DNA of 64,000 nucleotides, taken from Candidatus Sumerlaea chitinivorans. GTDB taxonomy: Bacteria; Sumerlaeota; Sumerlaeia; Sumerlaeales; Sumerlaeaceae. The stretch is from positions 1,579,144 to 1,643,143 of the forward strand of contig CP030759.1 in NCBI GenBank assembly GCA_003290465.1. Direction: 5' to 3'. Both the position numbers and the translations under genes were made by a program. The notes below the pieces were generated by a model. The model worked only from the letters and a program-made list of their open reading frames with translations. It was not told the DNA's origin and did no database searches. Of this stretch, positions 1 to 7,584 are shown piece by piece (the stretch's first letter is position 1; every line of letters begins with the position of its first letter).

Positions 1-1
1 G

Positions 2-94
2 CTCGAGGAACTCGAGCCAATGCTGGAAGATGTGGTGGTCACGCGTGAACGCGCAAAGGTGGTCCGCTACCTTGGGCATGGGAGGCGATCATGA
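2..94 (+). CDS. C-terminal end of a DUF190 (PII-like) protein, partial
   Basis: An open frame enters from the left edge and ends at TGA 92-94, overlapping the next ATG (91-93) in an ATGA junction, so the two genes are probably translationally coupled. The 30 visible residues (LEELEPMLED then VVVTRERAKVVRYLGHGRRS) line up with the end of the next gene's product (LPELDTMITDGLVTVESVQV and following). This suggests a second DUF190 protein directly upstream. Only the tail is visible, so the family assignment rests on this short match. Confidence 0.55.
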   Translation, partial: LEELEPMLEDVVVTRERAKVVRYLGHGRRS

Positions 95-441
95 AACTAC
101 CTCAGGAAGGCACACTGCTGCGTATCTTCATTGGTGACTCCGACATGTACCAAGGCAAGCCCCTCTACGAAGCAATTGTCTTGAAGGCACGGGAAATGCA
201 TTTGGCCGGCGCCACCGTGCTTAAGGGAATCATGGGGTTTGGCAAGAATAGCCGACTTCATTCTACCAAGCTTTTGGAACTATCAACAGATTTACCGGTG
301 GTGATCGAAATTATAGATACCCAAGAGAACATCTCGCGGTTCCTGCCGGAGCTGGACACCATGATTACCGACGGACTCGTGACCGTCGAAAGCGTTCAGG
401 TCATCAAGTACATTGCACCGGAAAAACGTTCGATCGGTTAG
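91..441 (+). CDS. DUF190 family PII-like protein
   Basis: The 116-residue product matches the DUF190 family: a small protein with a PII-like ferredoxin fold that commonly neighbours crcB. Visible family features are the N-terminal IFIGDSDMYQGKPLYEAIV stretch, the GATVLKGIMGFGKNSRLHS segment around residues 40-58, and the PVVIEIIDTQENISRFLPEL strand-helix near 69-88. No enzymatic motif is seen, and a soluble regulatory or sensing role is inferred from the fold. It overlaps the upstream partial gene by 4 bases and sits 45 bases before the CrcB start, which supports a fluoride-resistance operon. The ligand of DUF190 proteins is not established. Confidence 0.85.
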   Translation: MKLPQEGTLLRIFIGDSDMYQGKPLYEAIVLKAREMHLAGATVLKGIMGFGKNSRLHSTKLLELSTDLPVVIEIIDTQENISRFLPELDTMITDGLVTVESVQVIKYIAPEKRSIG

Positions 442-486
442 GCGGACTTGAGCATCAGCTTGCCGACAATGGAGAAGGAGCGATTC

Positions 487-876
487 ATGCAAGACCTTTT
501 GCCCTATCTATGGGTTGGGGTGGGGGGATTTCTGGGAGCAAACGCTCGCTACGTGATTGGGCGTGTGGTGGGAGCGTGGCTTGGGCCAAGCTTCCCTTAT
601 GCGACATTCTTTATCAATGTGAGCGGTTCGTTCTTGCTTGGCTTCCTGTCAGCGCTTCTGGCAAGCGGCCAACTTCCGCATGCGCGCACTCTGCGCGAGT
701 TTTTCGCTATCGGTTTCTTGGGGGCCTACACAACTTTTTCGACGTTTGAATACGAGACGCGCCAGCTATTCGACGATGGAAGCTGGCTTCTGGCGATGAG
801 CAATATCTTCGGAAGTGTGTTTCTGGGGCTCTTGGGGGTTCACGTCGGAATGGTGTTGGGAAGATCGTGGCGCTAA
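487..876 (+). CDS. crcB: CrcB/FluC fluoride channel
   Basis: Fluc-type membrane channel that exports fluoride as a dual-topology dimer. I start it at ATG 487 (MQDLLPYLWVG) because GAGAAGGAG lies 6 bases upstream; this gives 129 residues, normal for the family. A TTG at 448 would add 13 residues without a good ribosome binding site. Four hydrophobic segments are visible, with the family motifs GGFLGANARY (about residues 12-21), FINVSGSFLLGF (about 39-50) and GAYTTFSTFEYE (about 79-90). It is the last gene of the DUF190-crcB group. A fluoride riboswitch, if any, would lie left of the window. Confidence 0.93.
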   Translation: MQDLLPYLWVGVGGFLGANARYVIGRVVGAWLGPSFPYATFFINVSGSFLLGFLSALLASGQLPHARTLREFFAIGFLGAYTTFSTFEYETRQLFDDGSWLLAMSNIFGSVFLGLLGVHVGMVLGRSWR

Positions 877-883
877 TCGCCGC

Positions 884-2419
884 TTACTCAAGACGGCGAT
901 CCAAGGTGCGGTAATTAATCGCCTCGGCGACATGATGCGACTCGATCGCGTCCGAGTCCTCCAAATCGGCAATCGTACGCGCCACCTTGATAATGCGATC
1001 GTACGCACGTGCACTAAAGCCGAGCGAATTAAGCGCTGCGACCAACATGGAATGCGCGTCGGCTGTTAGGGGACAAAAGCGTTTTAGGTCGCGCGTTCCC
1101 AAATGCGCATTGCAATGGATGCGCGGCAAGCCCGAATAGCGGTGTCGTTGACGTTGGCGGGCCCGATTCACACGCTCGCGAATGCGTTCACTCGGCTCCC
1201 CGCTGCCATGTCGTGTTGCCAATTCTGCAACACTCACGGCTGGCACTTCGATGTGCAAATCAATGCGGTCGAGAAGCGGGCCACTCAGCCGCGACCGATA
1301 CTTTTGGATTTGTTGCGGCGAGCACCGGCAGACTTTCTTTGGATCGGTAGAGTAACCGCAGGGGCAGGGATTCATAGAACCGCAAAGAATAAAACGCGCT
1401 GGGAAGGACAGGCTCATGGACGCACGTGAGATGTTTACGACACCGTCCTCAAGAGGCTGGCGCAACACCTCAAGAACCGTGCGTTGGAACTCAGGCATCT
1501 CATCGAGAAAGAGCACGCCATTGTGGGCAAGGGAGACCTCGCCCGGCCGTGGGATCGCACCGCCGCCCACCATGGCAATATGAGAGATGGTGTGATGAGG
1601 CGAGCGAAACGGCCGCGTGGCAACGAGTGACTCACGCGCACTCACAAGCCCGGCAATCGAATGAATTTTCGTCGTCTCGATGCTTTCTTCGAGCGTAAGA
1701 TCGGGTAGGATCGACGGCAGGCGCTTGGCGAGCATCGTTTTGCCGCTCCCCGGAGGACCGATCATCAGGACGTTATGCCCACCCGCAGCCGCGATCTCGA
1801 GAGCACGTTTCGCAGCCTCCTGGCCTTTCACGTCGCTAAAATCGGCGTCGTAGTGCGCGTTGCGATGAAAAATTTCTGAGGTATTGACGCGGAAGGGGGC
1901 AATTTCGCGAACCCCGTTCAGGTAGTCGACTGCCTCGCGTAAGGAGGCAACGGGAAGAACCTCGACGCCATCCACGACTGCGGCCTCAGCCGCATTGTCG
2001 GAAGGGACGAGCAACGTACGGAAGTTGCTGGCCTTTGCCCCCAAAGCAATCGGCAAAACCCCAGTGACGGGCTTTACAGCACCATCAAGCGAAAGCTCCC
2101 CGATCGCGCAGACGTCTCGCAGTCGCGCAGGGTCGACACGTTCAAGTGCGCCAAGAAGTGCCAAAGCGATCGGCAGGTCGAGAGAAGGCCCTTCTTTGCG
2201 CATGTCGGCGGGAGCAAGGTTCACCACGATGCGCACGGCTGGACAGTGATAACCCGAGTTCGAGAGAGCTGAGCGCACCCGATCCTTGCTCTCTTTCACG
2301 GCGGTGTCAGGAAGCCCCACAATGCCGAAAAACTGCTCCCCCCGAGCAACATCCACCTCGACTTCGACAAGAAACGAATCTATGCCGAAAACCGCCTGAC
2401 TAAAGGCCTTGGCCAGCAT
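884..2419 (-). CDS. comM: ComM/YifB family AAA+ ATPase (Mg-chelatase-like)
   Basis: The 511-residue protein has the full YifB/ComM architecture. There is an N-terminal Lon-protease-like S5 domain (residues about 1-170), then an AAA+ Mg-chelatase ATPase core with Walker A GPPGSGKT at 221-228 and the Walker B-like VLFLDEMPEF near 300. The NPCPCGY...CRC cysteine cluster lies near 350-370, with a C-terminal Mg_chelatase_C region after it. ComM is a hexameric helicase that promotes branch migration during natural transformation in Vibrio and Haemophilus; the family is widespread in non-competent bacteria, so competence here is only a possibility. The gene converges on crcB with a 7-base gap and has no obvious partner. 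Confidence 0.93.
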   Translation of the reverse strand: MLAKAFSQAVFGIDSFLVEVEVDVARGEQFFGIVGLPDTAVKESKDRVRSALSNSGYHCPAVRIVVNLAPADMRKEGPSLDLPIALALLGALERVDPARLRDVCAIGELSLDGAVKPVTGVLPIALGAKASNFRTLLVPSDNAAEAAVVDGVEVLPVASLREAVDYLNGVREIAPFRVNTSEIFHRNAHYDADFSDVKGQEAAKRALEIAAAGGHNVLMIGPPGSGKTMLAKRLPSILPDLTLEESIETTKIHSIAGLVSARESLVATRPFRSPHHTISHIAMVGGGAIPRPGEVSLAHNGVLFLDEMPEFQRTVLEVLRQPLEDGVVNISRASMSLSFPARFILCGSMNPCPCGYSTDPKKVCRCSPQQIQKYRSRLSGPLLDRIDLHIEVPAVSVAELATRHGSGEPSERIRERVNRARQRQRHRYSGLPRIHCNAHLGTRDLKRFCPLTADAHSMLVAALNSLGFSARAYDRIIKVARTIADLEDSDAIESHHVAEAINYRTLDRRLE

Positions 2420-2628
2420 CTGTGGGAGTAAAGCCCCCTCTCATTTCGTTTTTGTAAATCAAGCTTTCGCGCCACGCTAAGACAAGAAAAATTGCCGAAA
2501 GGAAAATGCTCATCGAAATAAACGGGGGAGGACGCGCTTCAGCCCCCCACGCTTCTCCCAAGCACACTCAGGAGTGTGTCTCGGATTCGGGTTGCAGGCG
2601 CGATCTTTCGGCGCCCTAAATTGTCCAC

Positions 2629-3204
2629 GTGGGAACTGACCAACCGACAACTAAAGAACAACTTTTTGCGTTATTGGATTTGCTTCAGCGAGAAGGCGTG
2701 CGAGTGTGGGTCCACGGCGGCTGGGCGTTGGAGGCCCTTTCAGGGGTCAGCCGACCTCACAAGGATATTGATTTGTTGGCTGCGGAAGTAGATCGGGAGC
2801 GGCTACGGCAACTCTTTGCGGATTCGCTTGTCGAGGAAGACGTTCACAAGCTCACTGTCAGCTTCCAAGGCGCTGAGGTGGAGATTACTTTTTTCCAGCG
2901 CGACAAGCGGGGAAAGGCCTACACAATCACCCCACGCATCCTCGCGCGTTGGTCGGAGAGAAGTCTCGGAAATTGTACGGCGGTCCTCGCGGGACGAGAG
3001 ATCCCCATTGTCGACGTAACGGCGCTTTACGTTGAGGTATTCAATACTTTGCGCAAGAAGGGCGATATGCTCGATAAGAACCGTCGTGACCAGGAGATCG
3101 TGCGCAGACTGGTAACTCCCGAGCAAGAAGCGTTCGCGCGACGATATTTCCCCCGGCCAAACACGCGTTGGAATCGCATGCTTCTGCGCTTAGGTCTCTG
3201 GTAG
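2629..3204 (+). CDS. Nucleotidyltransferase-fold protein (aminoglycoside/lincosamide transferase-like)
   Basis: The 191-residue protein carries the signature of the small nucleotidyltransferase superfamily related to ANT(2'')/lincosamide adenylyltransferases: GGWALEALSG at about residues 28-37, followed by RPHKDIDLL with the paired acidic residues (D-x-D). A third acidic residue is likely in AEVEITFF around residue 86. These families move NMP onto hydroxyls of drugs or other small molecules; the substrate cannot be read from the sequence. The GTG at 2629 has no convincing ribosome binding site, so the start is uncertain. It stands alone between comM and the metal importer. Confidence 0.7.
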   Translation: MGTDQPTTKEQLFALLDLLQREGVRVWVHGGWALEALSGVSRPHKDIDLLAAEVDRERLRQLFADSLVEEDVHKLTVSFQGAEVEITFFQRDKRGKAYTITPRILARWSERSLGNCTAVLAGREIPIVDVTALYVEVFNTLRKKGDMLDKNRRDQEIVRRLVTPEQEAFARRYFPRPNTRWNRMLLRLGLW

Positions 3205-3396
3205 CGACTGCGCGCGTGGTAGGTCCTTGGTCGTTGCTTCGTACCGTCCGGTAGTAGTTACATATGCGGGTAGCAGGCTACGCCAATCCGTCAGTTACTC
3301 CCCAATCCAGCAGAGCCCGTCCACGTCGCATCAGAAAACGCAACAGACAAGCGACGATTGACTCGGGAGAACGGAGTGCGTTATTCCCTTTCATCC

Positions 3397-4203
3397 TCAC
3401 GCGGTCACACGGTGTCGGCGCCATCGGCTGAGGACAACCGCGGTCGCATAAGTGGCCGAAGATACCAGCACGATCGTGGCGCCAGTTGGAAGACGGAACC
3501 ACCATGAGAGAAGAAAGCCGCCTACCGCTGCAGCCACGCCAAACGCAACTGACAGAAGCCTGGCTCGCGACATCGAGTCGGCCAGCTCCAGTGCCGCCGC
3601 CGCTGGGTTCGTGAGAAGCGCGTAGAGCAGTAACCCTCCCACGAAGCGCAATTGGAGCGTGATCAAAACCGCCGCAAAGACCATAAAACCCACGAAAATC
3701 GAACGAATTCCCGCCGCAAGGTTGCCCTTGCCACGCACAAACAAAAAGGCATCCAGCGGCCGACGCATCGCGGCCACAAAACTCAGAAACAAAATTCCGA
3801 CGATCACCAGGAGCCAAGCTTCCGTGCGCTGGATGAACAACAGGCTTCCCCAGAGTAGGCCAAGCATGGCCGAAGAATCGGAATGCGAAAGACCAATGCC
3901 AAGGAAAGCCAGCCCCATCGATGAGGAAAGGAGAATACTCGTGAGGACGCCCAGATCGGCCCGCAGCGTTGATGTGGCCAAAGAGCCAAGTCCCACGGCG
4001 GCCAGTACGGCTGCTCCCATGGCAATTGGCAAGGGCGGGAGCCCGAAGAGATCCGCCACAACGGCTCCGGCCATGGCTACATGGGCAATCGCCATGGCCA
4101 ACAGGGGCATATTCGCCCCGACGAGGTAGAGTCCCATCAGACCGGCCGTCGTGCCGCTGGCGACCGCGGTCACGATCCACAACGTCAGCATCGGGCGCCC
4201 CAC
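3397..4203 (-). CDS. Metal ABC transporter permease (ZnuB/MntB family)
   Basis: The 268-residue hydrophobic protein of the ABC-3 permease family moves Zn(II), Mn(II) or Fe(II) across the inner membrane. About eight membrane segments are visible. The family-typical loop around LGVLTSILLSSSMGLAFLGI is followed by MLGLLWGSLLF near residue 110, and the segment ending in LLLYALLTNPAAAA lies near 200. The start overlaps the end of the ATPase gene by 19 bases, consistent with a coupled three-gene operon (binding protein, ATPase, permease). A longer overlapping frame on the same strand shows no membrane character and is not the gene. Confidence 0.9.
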   Translation of the reverse strand: MGRPMLTLWIVTAVASGTTAGLMGLYLVGANMPLLAMAIAHVAMAGAVVADLFGLPPLPIAMGAAVLAAVGLGSLATSTLRADLGVLTSILLSSSMGLAFLGIGLSHSDSSAMLGLLWGSLLFIQRTEAWLLVIVGILFLSFVAAMRRPLDAFLFVRGKGNLAAGIRSIFVGFMVFAAVLITLQLRFVGGLLLYALLTNPAAAALELADSMSRARLLSVAFGVAAAVGGFLLSWWFRLPTGATIVLVSSATYATAVVLSRWRRHRVTA

Positions 4204-5045
4204 GCTCCGCCGTAGAAGCTCTCACTCACGCCTGCGGAATCCCCCTCAGAGGATTCGGCCCCGAACAAGATTTCTGCCCGCTCGCGCAGCTCACGACTGT
4301 CCGACGGCCCAGCGTATACGATCTTGCCACGGTCCAGTAGGAGCACCCTTGTACACGTCGCAGGAATATGATGCGGGTGATGCGTTGTCATCACGATTGG
4401 AAGTCCGTGGCGAGAGTGAATTTGGCCAATCAGCTCCGTCAGCCGGCGCTGCCACGTCAGATCGAGCCCCGTCGTGGGCTCATCCAACAACAGCAGTTCG
4501 GGTTCCTGTACCAAGACGCGTGCAAGCTGAACCTTCTGCTGCTCGCCGCCCGAAAGCTCGCGATAGGGACGCTTGAGCAGGTGCTCGATTCCCATCCCCT
4601 CGGCAGCCGTCGCGATCGCATTACGTTCGGATCGCGTCAGCCACGGCCACCGGTGTCCCCGTGCTAAGAGCCCCATCGCCAAAACATCGAAGGCTGTCAC
4701 AGGTAGGGTCGCATTGAACACCGAGCGTTGGGGAACCAAGCCCACTGTGGCCGCCGCGCGCATTCGTGGGCGTCGAGCGCACGACCACACGTCGCGCCCA
4801 CGCCACGTCACCACACCAGAAGACGGACGCAGGCTCAACGCCAGCAGATGCAGCAGAGTACTTTTCCCCGCTCCATTGGGTCCAAGCACAGCCACCAGCT
4901 CCCCGGCCTGCACTTGAAAATCTACGCCTGTGAGCGCATGCACCTTGCGAAAACGCACGGAGACGTCACGGAGCGCGATCAGGCAATCATCCTGCACCAT
5001 GCACGGGTGGTTGAGAATGATGGCACGCACGGCACCAGCGCTCAT
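4185..5045 (-). CDS. Metal ABC transporter ATP-binding protein (ZnuC/MntB-like ATPase)
   Basis: The 286-residue ATPase powers the neighbouring permease. All ABC motifs are present: Walker A GPNGAGKS (about 55-62), Q-loop VPQRS (about 109), signature LSGGEQQ (about 163) and Walker B LLLLDEPT followed by a switch histidine in MTTHHPHH. The first 15-20 residues precede the normal domain start, so a later initiation codon is possible. However, ATG 5045-5043 overlaps the stop of the upstream binding-protein gene in an ATGA junction, which favours it. The C-terminal extension after residue 250 is acidic and not conserved-looking. Confidence 0.9.
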   Translation of the reverse strand: MSAGAVRAIILNHPCMVQDDCLIALRDVSVRFRKVHALTGVDFQVQAGELVAVLGPNGAGKSTLLHLLALSLRPSSGVVTWRGRDVWSCARRPRMRAAATVGLVPQRSVFNATLPVTAFDVLAMGLLARGHRWPWLTRSERNAIATAAEGMGIEHLLKRPYRELSGGEQQKVQLARVLVQEPELLLLDEPTTGLDLTWQRRLTELIGQIHSRHGLPIVMTTHHPHHIPATCTRVLLLDRGKIVYAGPSDSRELRERAEILFGAESSEGDSAGVSESFYGGAWGARC

Positions 5046-5977
5046 TGGCCACCCCCACTAAGTTTAATGAGATTACTTACGTTGTGCCTAACTAAGGAGT
5101 CGAAGTCCGGCTCTTCGGGAGTCATCGCTGGGAAATTGCTAAAGACCACGAGGGGGACTCTCAAAGCATCCGCAAGGCTGCGTCCGACTTTTCCCGCTTC
5201 CTGAAGGTTTGCAATCACACATTGCACACGCCCTTGCCGAGCCTTTTCGAGGAGTTCTGCGACCTCTTTTGCTGAGCTCGCATCCGCACTTTGCCACACG
5301 GCAACCACGTCCAGACCAAGCCAACGGCAAAACGCGGCTTGGTGGGCCGAAGCGATGACACGCACCCCGCGTACTGGGCGCGCATCGTCCCGCAAGCGCG
5401 ACGCAAGGCGCTCCATGCGCTGCACCGTGGCACTGAGGGCTCGGTCCGCAGCGTCCGATTCAAGCAAGTTCGCACGGACCAAGGCATCGCGCAATTGCCT
5501 ACACGCGTCCGCGTAGGTCTCAGGCACACACAATCCGTCGGCAGGATGAATCAGAACAAGCTGCGTGGAAGCAGGCAGAAACTCCCGCAAGCGGCCGGCA
5601 AGCGATTGCTGAAAATCAAAAAGCACCACCGCCCGTGCACTCCGCAGTCGCACCGCCTCGTCTGGGCGAATGTCGTAGTGGCCCGGGCAAGCTCCGGGCG
5701 GAGCCAAGCGTTCGACCTTCACAGACGTCGAAGCCAAATCCACGAGCGCGCATTCCAGCCACGAGTTGCTCGCCACCCAAAGAGGAGCAGTGGAGTCCGC
5801 TGCACCCTGCGCATGCAGCGGCGATGCCACAATTGCGAACAGCACGCCACCAAAGAAGAGCAGAAACCGCCGTGCTGCCCCCCCGATCCAGCGAAGAGTC
5901 ACAGAAAACGCGAGCGCCGGAACAAGCCAAGCGTGCGGACGCCACGTGTAAGAATCCCTTCCCTTCTTGGGATTCAT
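5042..5977 (-). CDS. Metal ABC transporter substrate-binding protein (ZnuA-like)
   Basis: The product is a periplasmic binding protein of the cluster A-I (zinc/manganese) family and the first gene of the importer operon. Family features are the PGACPGHYDIRPDEAVRL stretch, which supplies the first metal-ligand histidine, the ARAVVLFDFQQSL strand after it, a second histidine in ASAHQAAFCRWLG, and a late acidic region TPEEPDFDSLVRH. The signal peptide appears to be RRFLLFFGGVLFAIVASPLHAQG. I prefer ATG 5977 (AGGGTGG 7 bases upstream) over ATG 6034; a GTG at 5902 would put the signal peptide at the very N-terminus, so the start is uncertain. There is no His-rich loop typical of zinc-specific ZnuA, so the metal is undecided. 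Confidence 0.8.
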   Translation of the reverse strand: MNPKKGRDSYTWRPHAWLVPALAFSVTLRWIGGAARRFLLFFGGVLFAIVASPLHAQGAADSTAPLWVASNSWLECALVDLASTSVKVERLAPPGACPGHYDIRPDEAVRLRSARAVVLFDFQQSLAGRLREFLPASTQLVLIHPADGLCVPETYADACRQLRDALVRANLLESDAADRALSATVQRMERLASRLRDDARPVRGVRVIASAHQAAFCRWLGLDVVAVWQSADASSAKEVAELLEKARQGRVQCVIANLQEAGKVGRSLADALRVPLVVFSNFPAMTPEEPDFDSLVRHNVSNLIKLSGGGQ

Positions 5978-6381
5978 GCTTGAGCCACCCTGGGTCTCGC
6001 CCATGGGCTCCGTAGGTTTTCGCAGGTTTCGCATTTTCCGGCGTTTTCGTTTTCTATCGCGCTTGTGATATTACGATTTTCAAAAACGTGTTACGCACGA
6101 GAAAGGATCCTGTTCAAGAAGATTCCTTTCATGCAGAGACGTTTAGAAGGGGCACGCCCACCTCTTATTGCGTGAGAGGCGCCGGGATGATTCCCGAAGG
6201 CGAAGTCGCCACGGAAGAAAACACTCCGATGGAAGGAGAGCGGGCGTGCTTCTCGCGTGCCAAAAAGGCCGATTTTCCAAGGGGCGCCTCGATCCCCTCT
6301 TCCTGTGGGATCCCCTTTGAATGCTTTTGTCGGGAGCGCAGTAAGATAGATTAGAACAAATGTTCTAATAGTGGGTAAGCC
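5978..6381. other. Intergenic region between metal importer and SOS cassette
   Basis: This holds divergent promoters for the metal importer (minus) and the polymerase cassette (plus). The only clear element is the LexA-type palindrome at 6351-6368. An AT-rich stretch near 6060-6090 is the likely promoter area of the importer; I looked there for a Zur/MntR palindrome and found none convincing. The short open frames here show no recognisable protein features. Confidence 0.5.
6351..6368 (+). promoter_or_regulatory. LexA (SOS) operator upstream of the polymerase cassette
   Basis: The sequence TTAGAACA-AA-TGTTCTAA is a perfect 8-base inverted repeat around two central bases. It contains GAAC-AAAT-GTTC, the core of the Gram-positive-type LexA box. 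It ends 13 bases before the ATG of the Y-family polymerase, so bound repressor would block transcription or initiation. This is visible sequence plus known LexA specificity; no lexA gene is in the window. Confidence 0.85.
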
Positions 6382-7584
6382 ATGATCCGGACGCGAATTC
6401 TCCATCTCGATGCGGACGCCTTCGCTGCCGCAGTCCATCGCCTTGAGGAACCGTCCCTTGTGGGCGTCCCCCTTCTCATTGGCGACGAGGCGGAGGGGCG
6501 CGGGACCGTCCACTGCGTCGCCTACGAGGCGCGGCGACCCGGAATCCGGTCGGGCATGCCCATGGCGCACGTGCGCCGACTTCTTCCGGAGGCGGTGATT
6601 CGTTCTCCCCGTCCTTTGCAATACGAAGCAGCCTCTCGCCGCGTTTTCGAACTCCTTTGCCAGCGGGCCCCTATCGTGGAGCAAGCCTCGCTCGATGACT
6701 TTTACCTCGATCTCACAGGCTGCGAGCGCTGGTGTGGGGGGGATCTCTCGGCATGGGCCACTCGCCTCCTGCGGGATCTTGCCAAGGCCACGGGAATCCC
6801 ATTTTCCGCAGGATTAGCCAGCGACAAGATCACCGCCCGCACTGCCACCCGTGTGGCGAAACCGCAGGGACTCCTTACCGTGGCCCCGGGGCAGGAAGCG
6901 GCCTTCCTTGCCTCTTTGCGATTGGAAGTGCTCCCGGAGCTCCCTCGCGAGCTCTTAGCCAAACTTCGGGAATTTGGGGTGCACCGCCTCGCTGATCTCG
7001 ACCACCTTGGCCAGGAGCGGCTTGAGCTTTTCTTTGGGGCGCGTGGGCGTTGGCTTTGGGCGGCCGCTCACGGCCAATGGCGACCTGCCGTGGTGGCAAG
7101 CCGACTCGACCGCCAAATTCAGCGTGAGTATCGGTTCGAGCCGGACACCACCCACCCCGACCGACTGGAGGCGGCCCTGCTGCTTCTTACAGAACAGCTC
7201 ACCCACGATCTGCGGCGCGAGAACCTGCGCTCGCGTCGGATGTTCCTCACGCTTCTTTACAGCGACGAGCGGACAGAACGCCGCATCGCGACGCTGAGCT
7301 ACGGCTCGAACCAAACTCTGGATTGGTGGCCTCCTCTCCGCCGAGCGCTCAACTCGATGGCCAAGCGGCGGGTTCGCGTCCGGGGCTTGCATCTTTGCGC
7401 CACCGTCGAGAACGGGGAGGCCGTAGCTCTCGACTTCCTTGAAGAGCGCCGCCTCGAACGCCGCCGTGCCCTCTACCACGCGGTGGACCGAGTGCGGGCT
7501 CGGCATGGGTTTGGCGCGCTACTTCCCCCACGCGCCCTTTGCGCCTTCACCCGCAGCACATTCGCAGGAGGGCACAACTCATGA
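6382..7584 (+). CDS. Y-family DNA polymerase (DinB/ImuB type), SOS-controlled
   Basis: The 400-residue translesion polymerase resembles DinB in the palm and finger regions: HLDADAF at 8-14, CVAYEARRPGIRSGMP with the nucleotide-contacting Tyr and Arg near 54-57, and ASLDDFYLDLTG near 101-112. The first catalytic Asp (D10) is kept, while the usual Asp-Glu pair is Asp-Asp. The residue aligned with the steric-gate Phe13 of E. coli DinB is Ala15. Helix-hairpin-helix and little-finger regions follow. Its position directly before dnaE2, behind a LexA box, is that of the imuB slot in mutasome cassettes, yet the catalytic residues look largely intact, so it could be an active DinB-like enzyme. The stop overlaps the dnaE2 ATG. 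Confidence 0.88.
   Translation: MIRTRILHLDADAFAAAVHRLEEPSLVGVPLLIGDEAEGRGTVHCVAYEARRPGIRSGMPMAHVRRLLPEAVIRSPRPLQYEAASRRVFELLCQRAPIVEQASLDDFYLDLTGCERWCGGDLSAWATRLLRDLAKATGIPFSAGLASDKITARTATRVAKPQGLLTVAPGQEAAFLASLRLEVLPELPRELLAKLREFGVHRLADLDHLGQERLELFFGARGRWLWAAAHGQWRPAVVASRLDRQIQREYRFEPDTTHPDRLEAALLLLTEQLTHDLRRENLRSRRMFLTLLYSDERTERRIATLSYGSNQTLDWWPPLRRALNSMAKRRVRVRGLHLCATVENGEAVALDFLEERRLERRRALYHAVDRVRARHGFGALLPPRALCAFTRSTFAGGHNS

Noticed and set aside
3278-4225. Minus-strand open frame of 315 codons overlapping the metal permease
   Set aside because: The other frame has clear membrane segments and ABC-3 permease features; this one is Arg/Gly-rich without hydrophobic segments.
6060-6095. Possible Zur/MntR box upstream of the metal importer
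   Set aside because: The AT-rich stretch with TGATATTACGATTTTCA is only a loose inverted repeat and does not match a known consensus closely.
6091-6684. Minus-strand open frame of 197 codons over the SOS operator and polymerase start
   Set aside because: It would be antisense to conserved polymerase motifs and cover the LexA box; no domain is visible.
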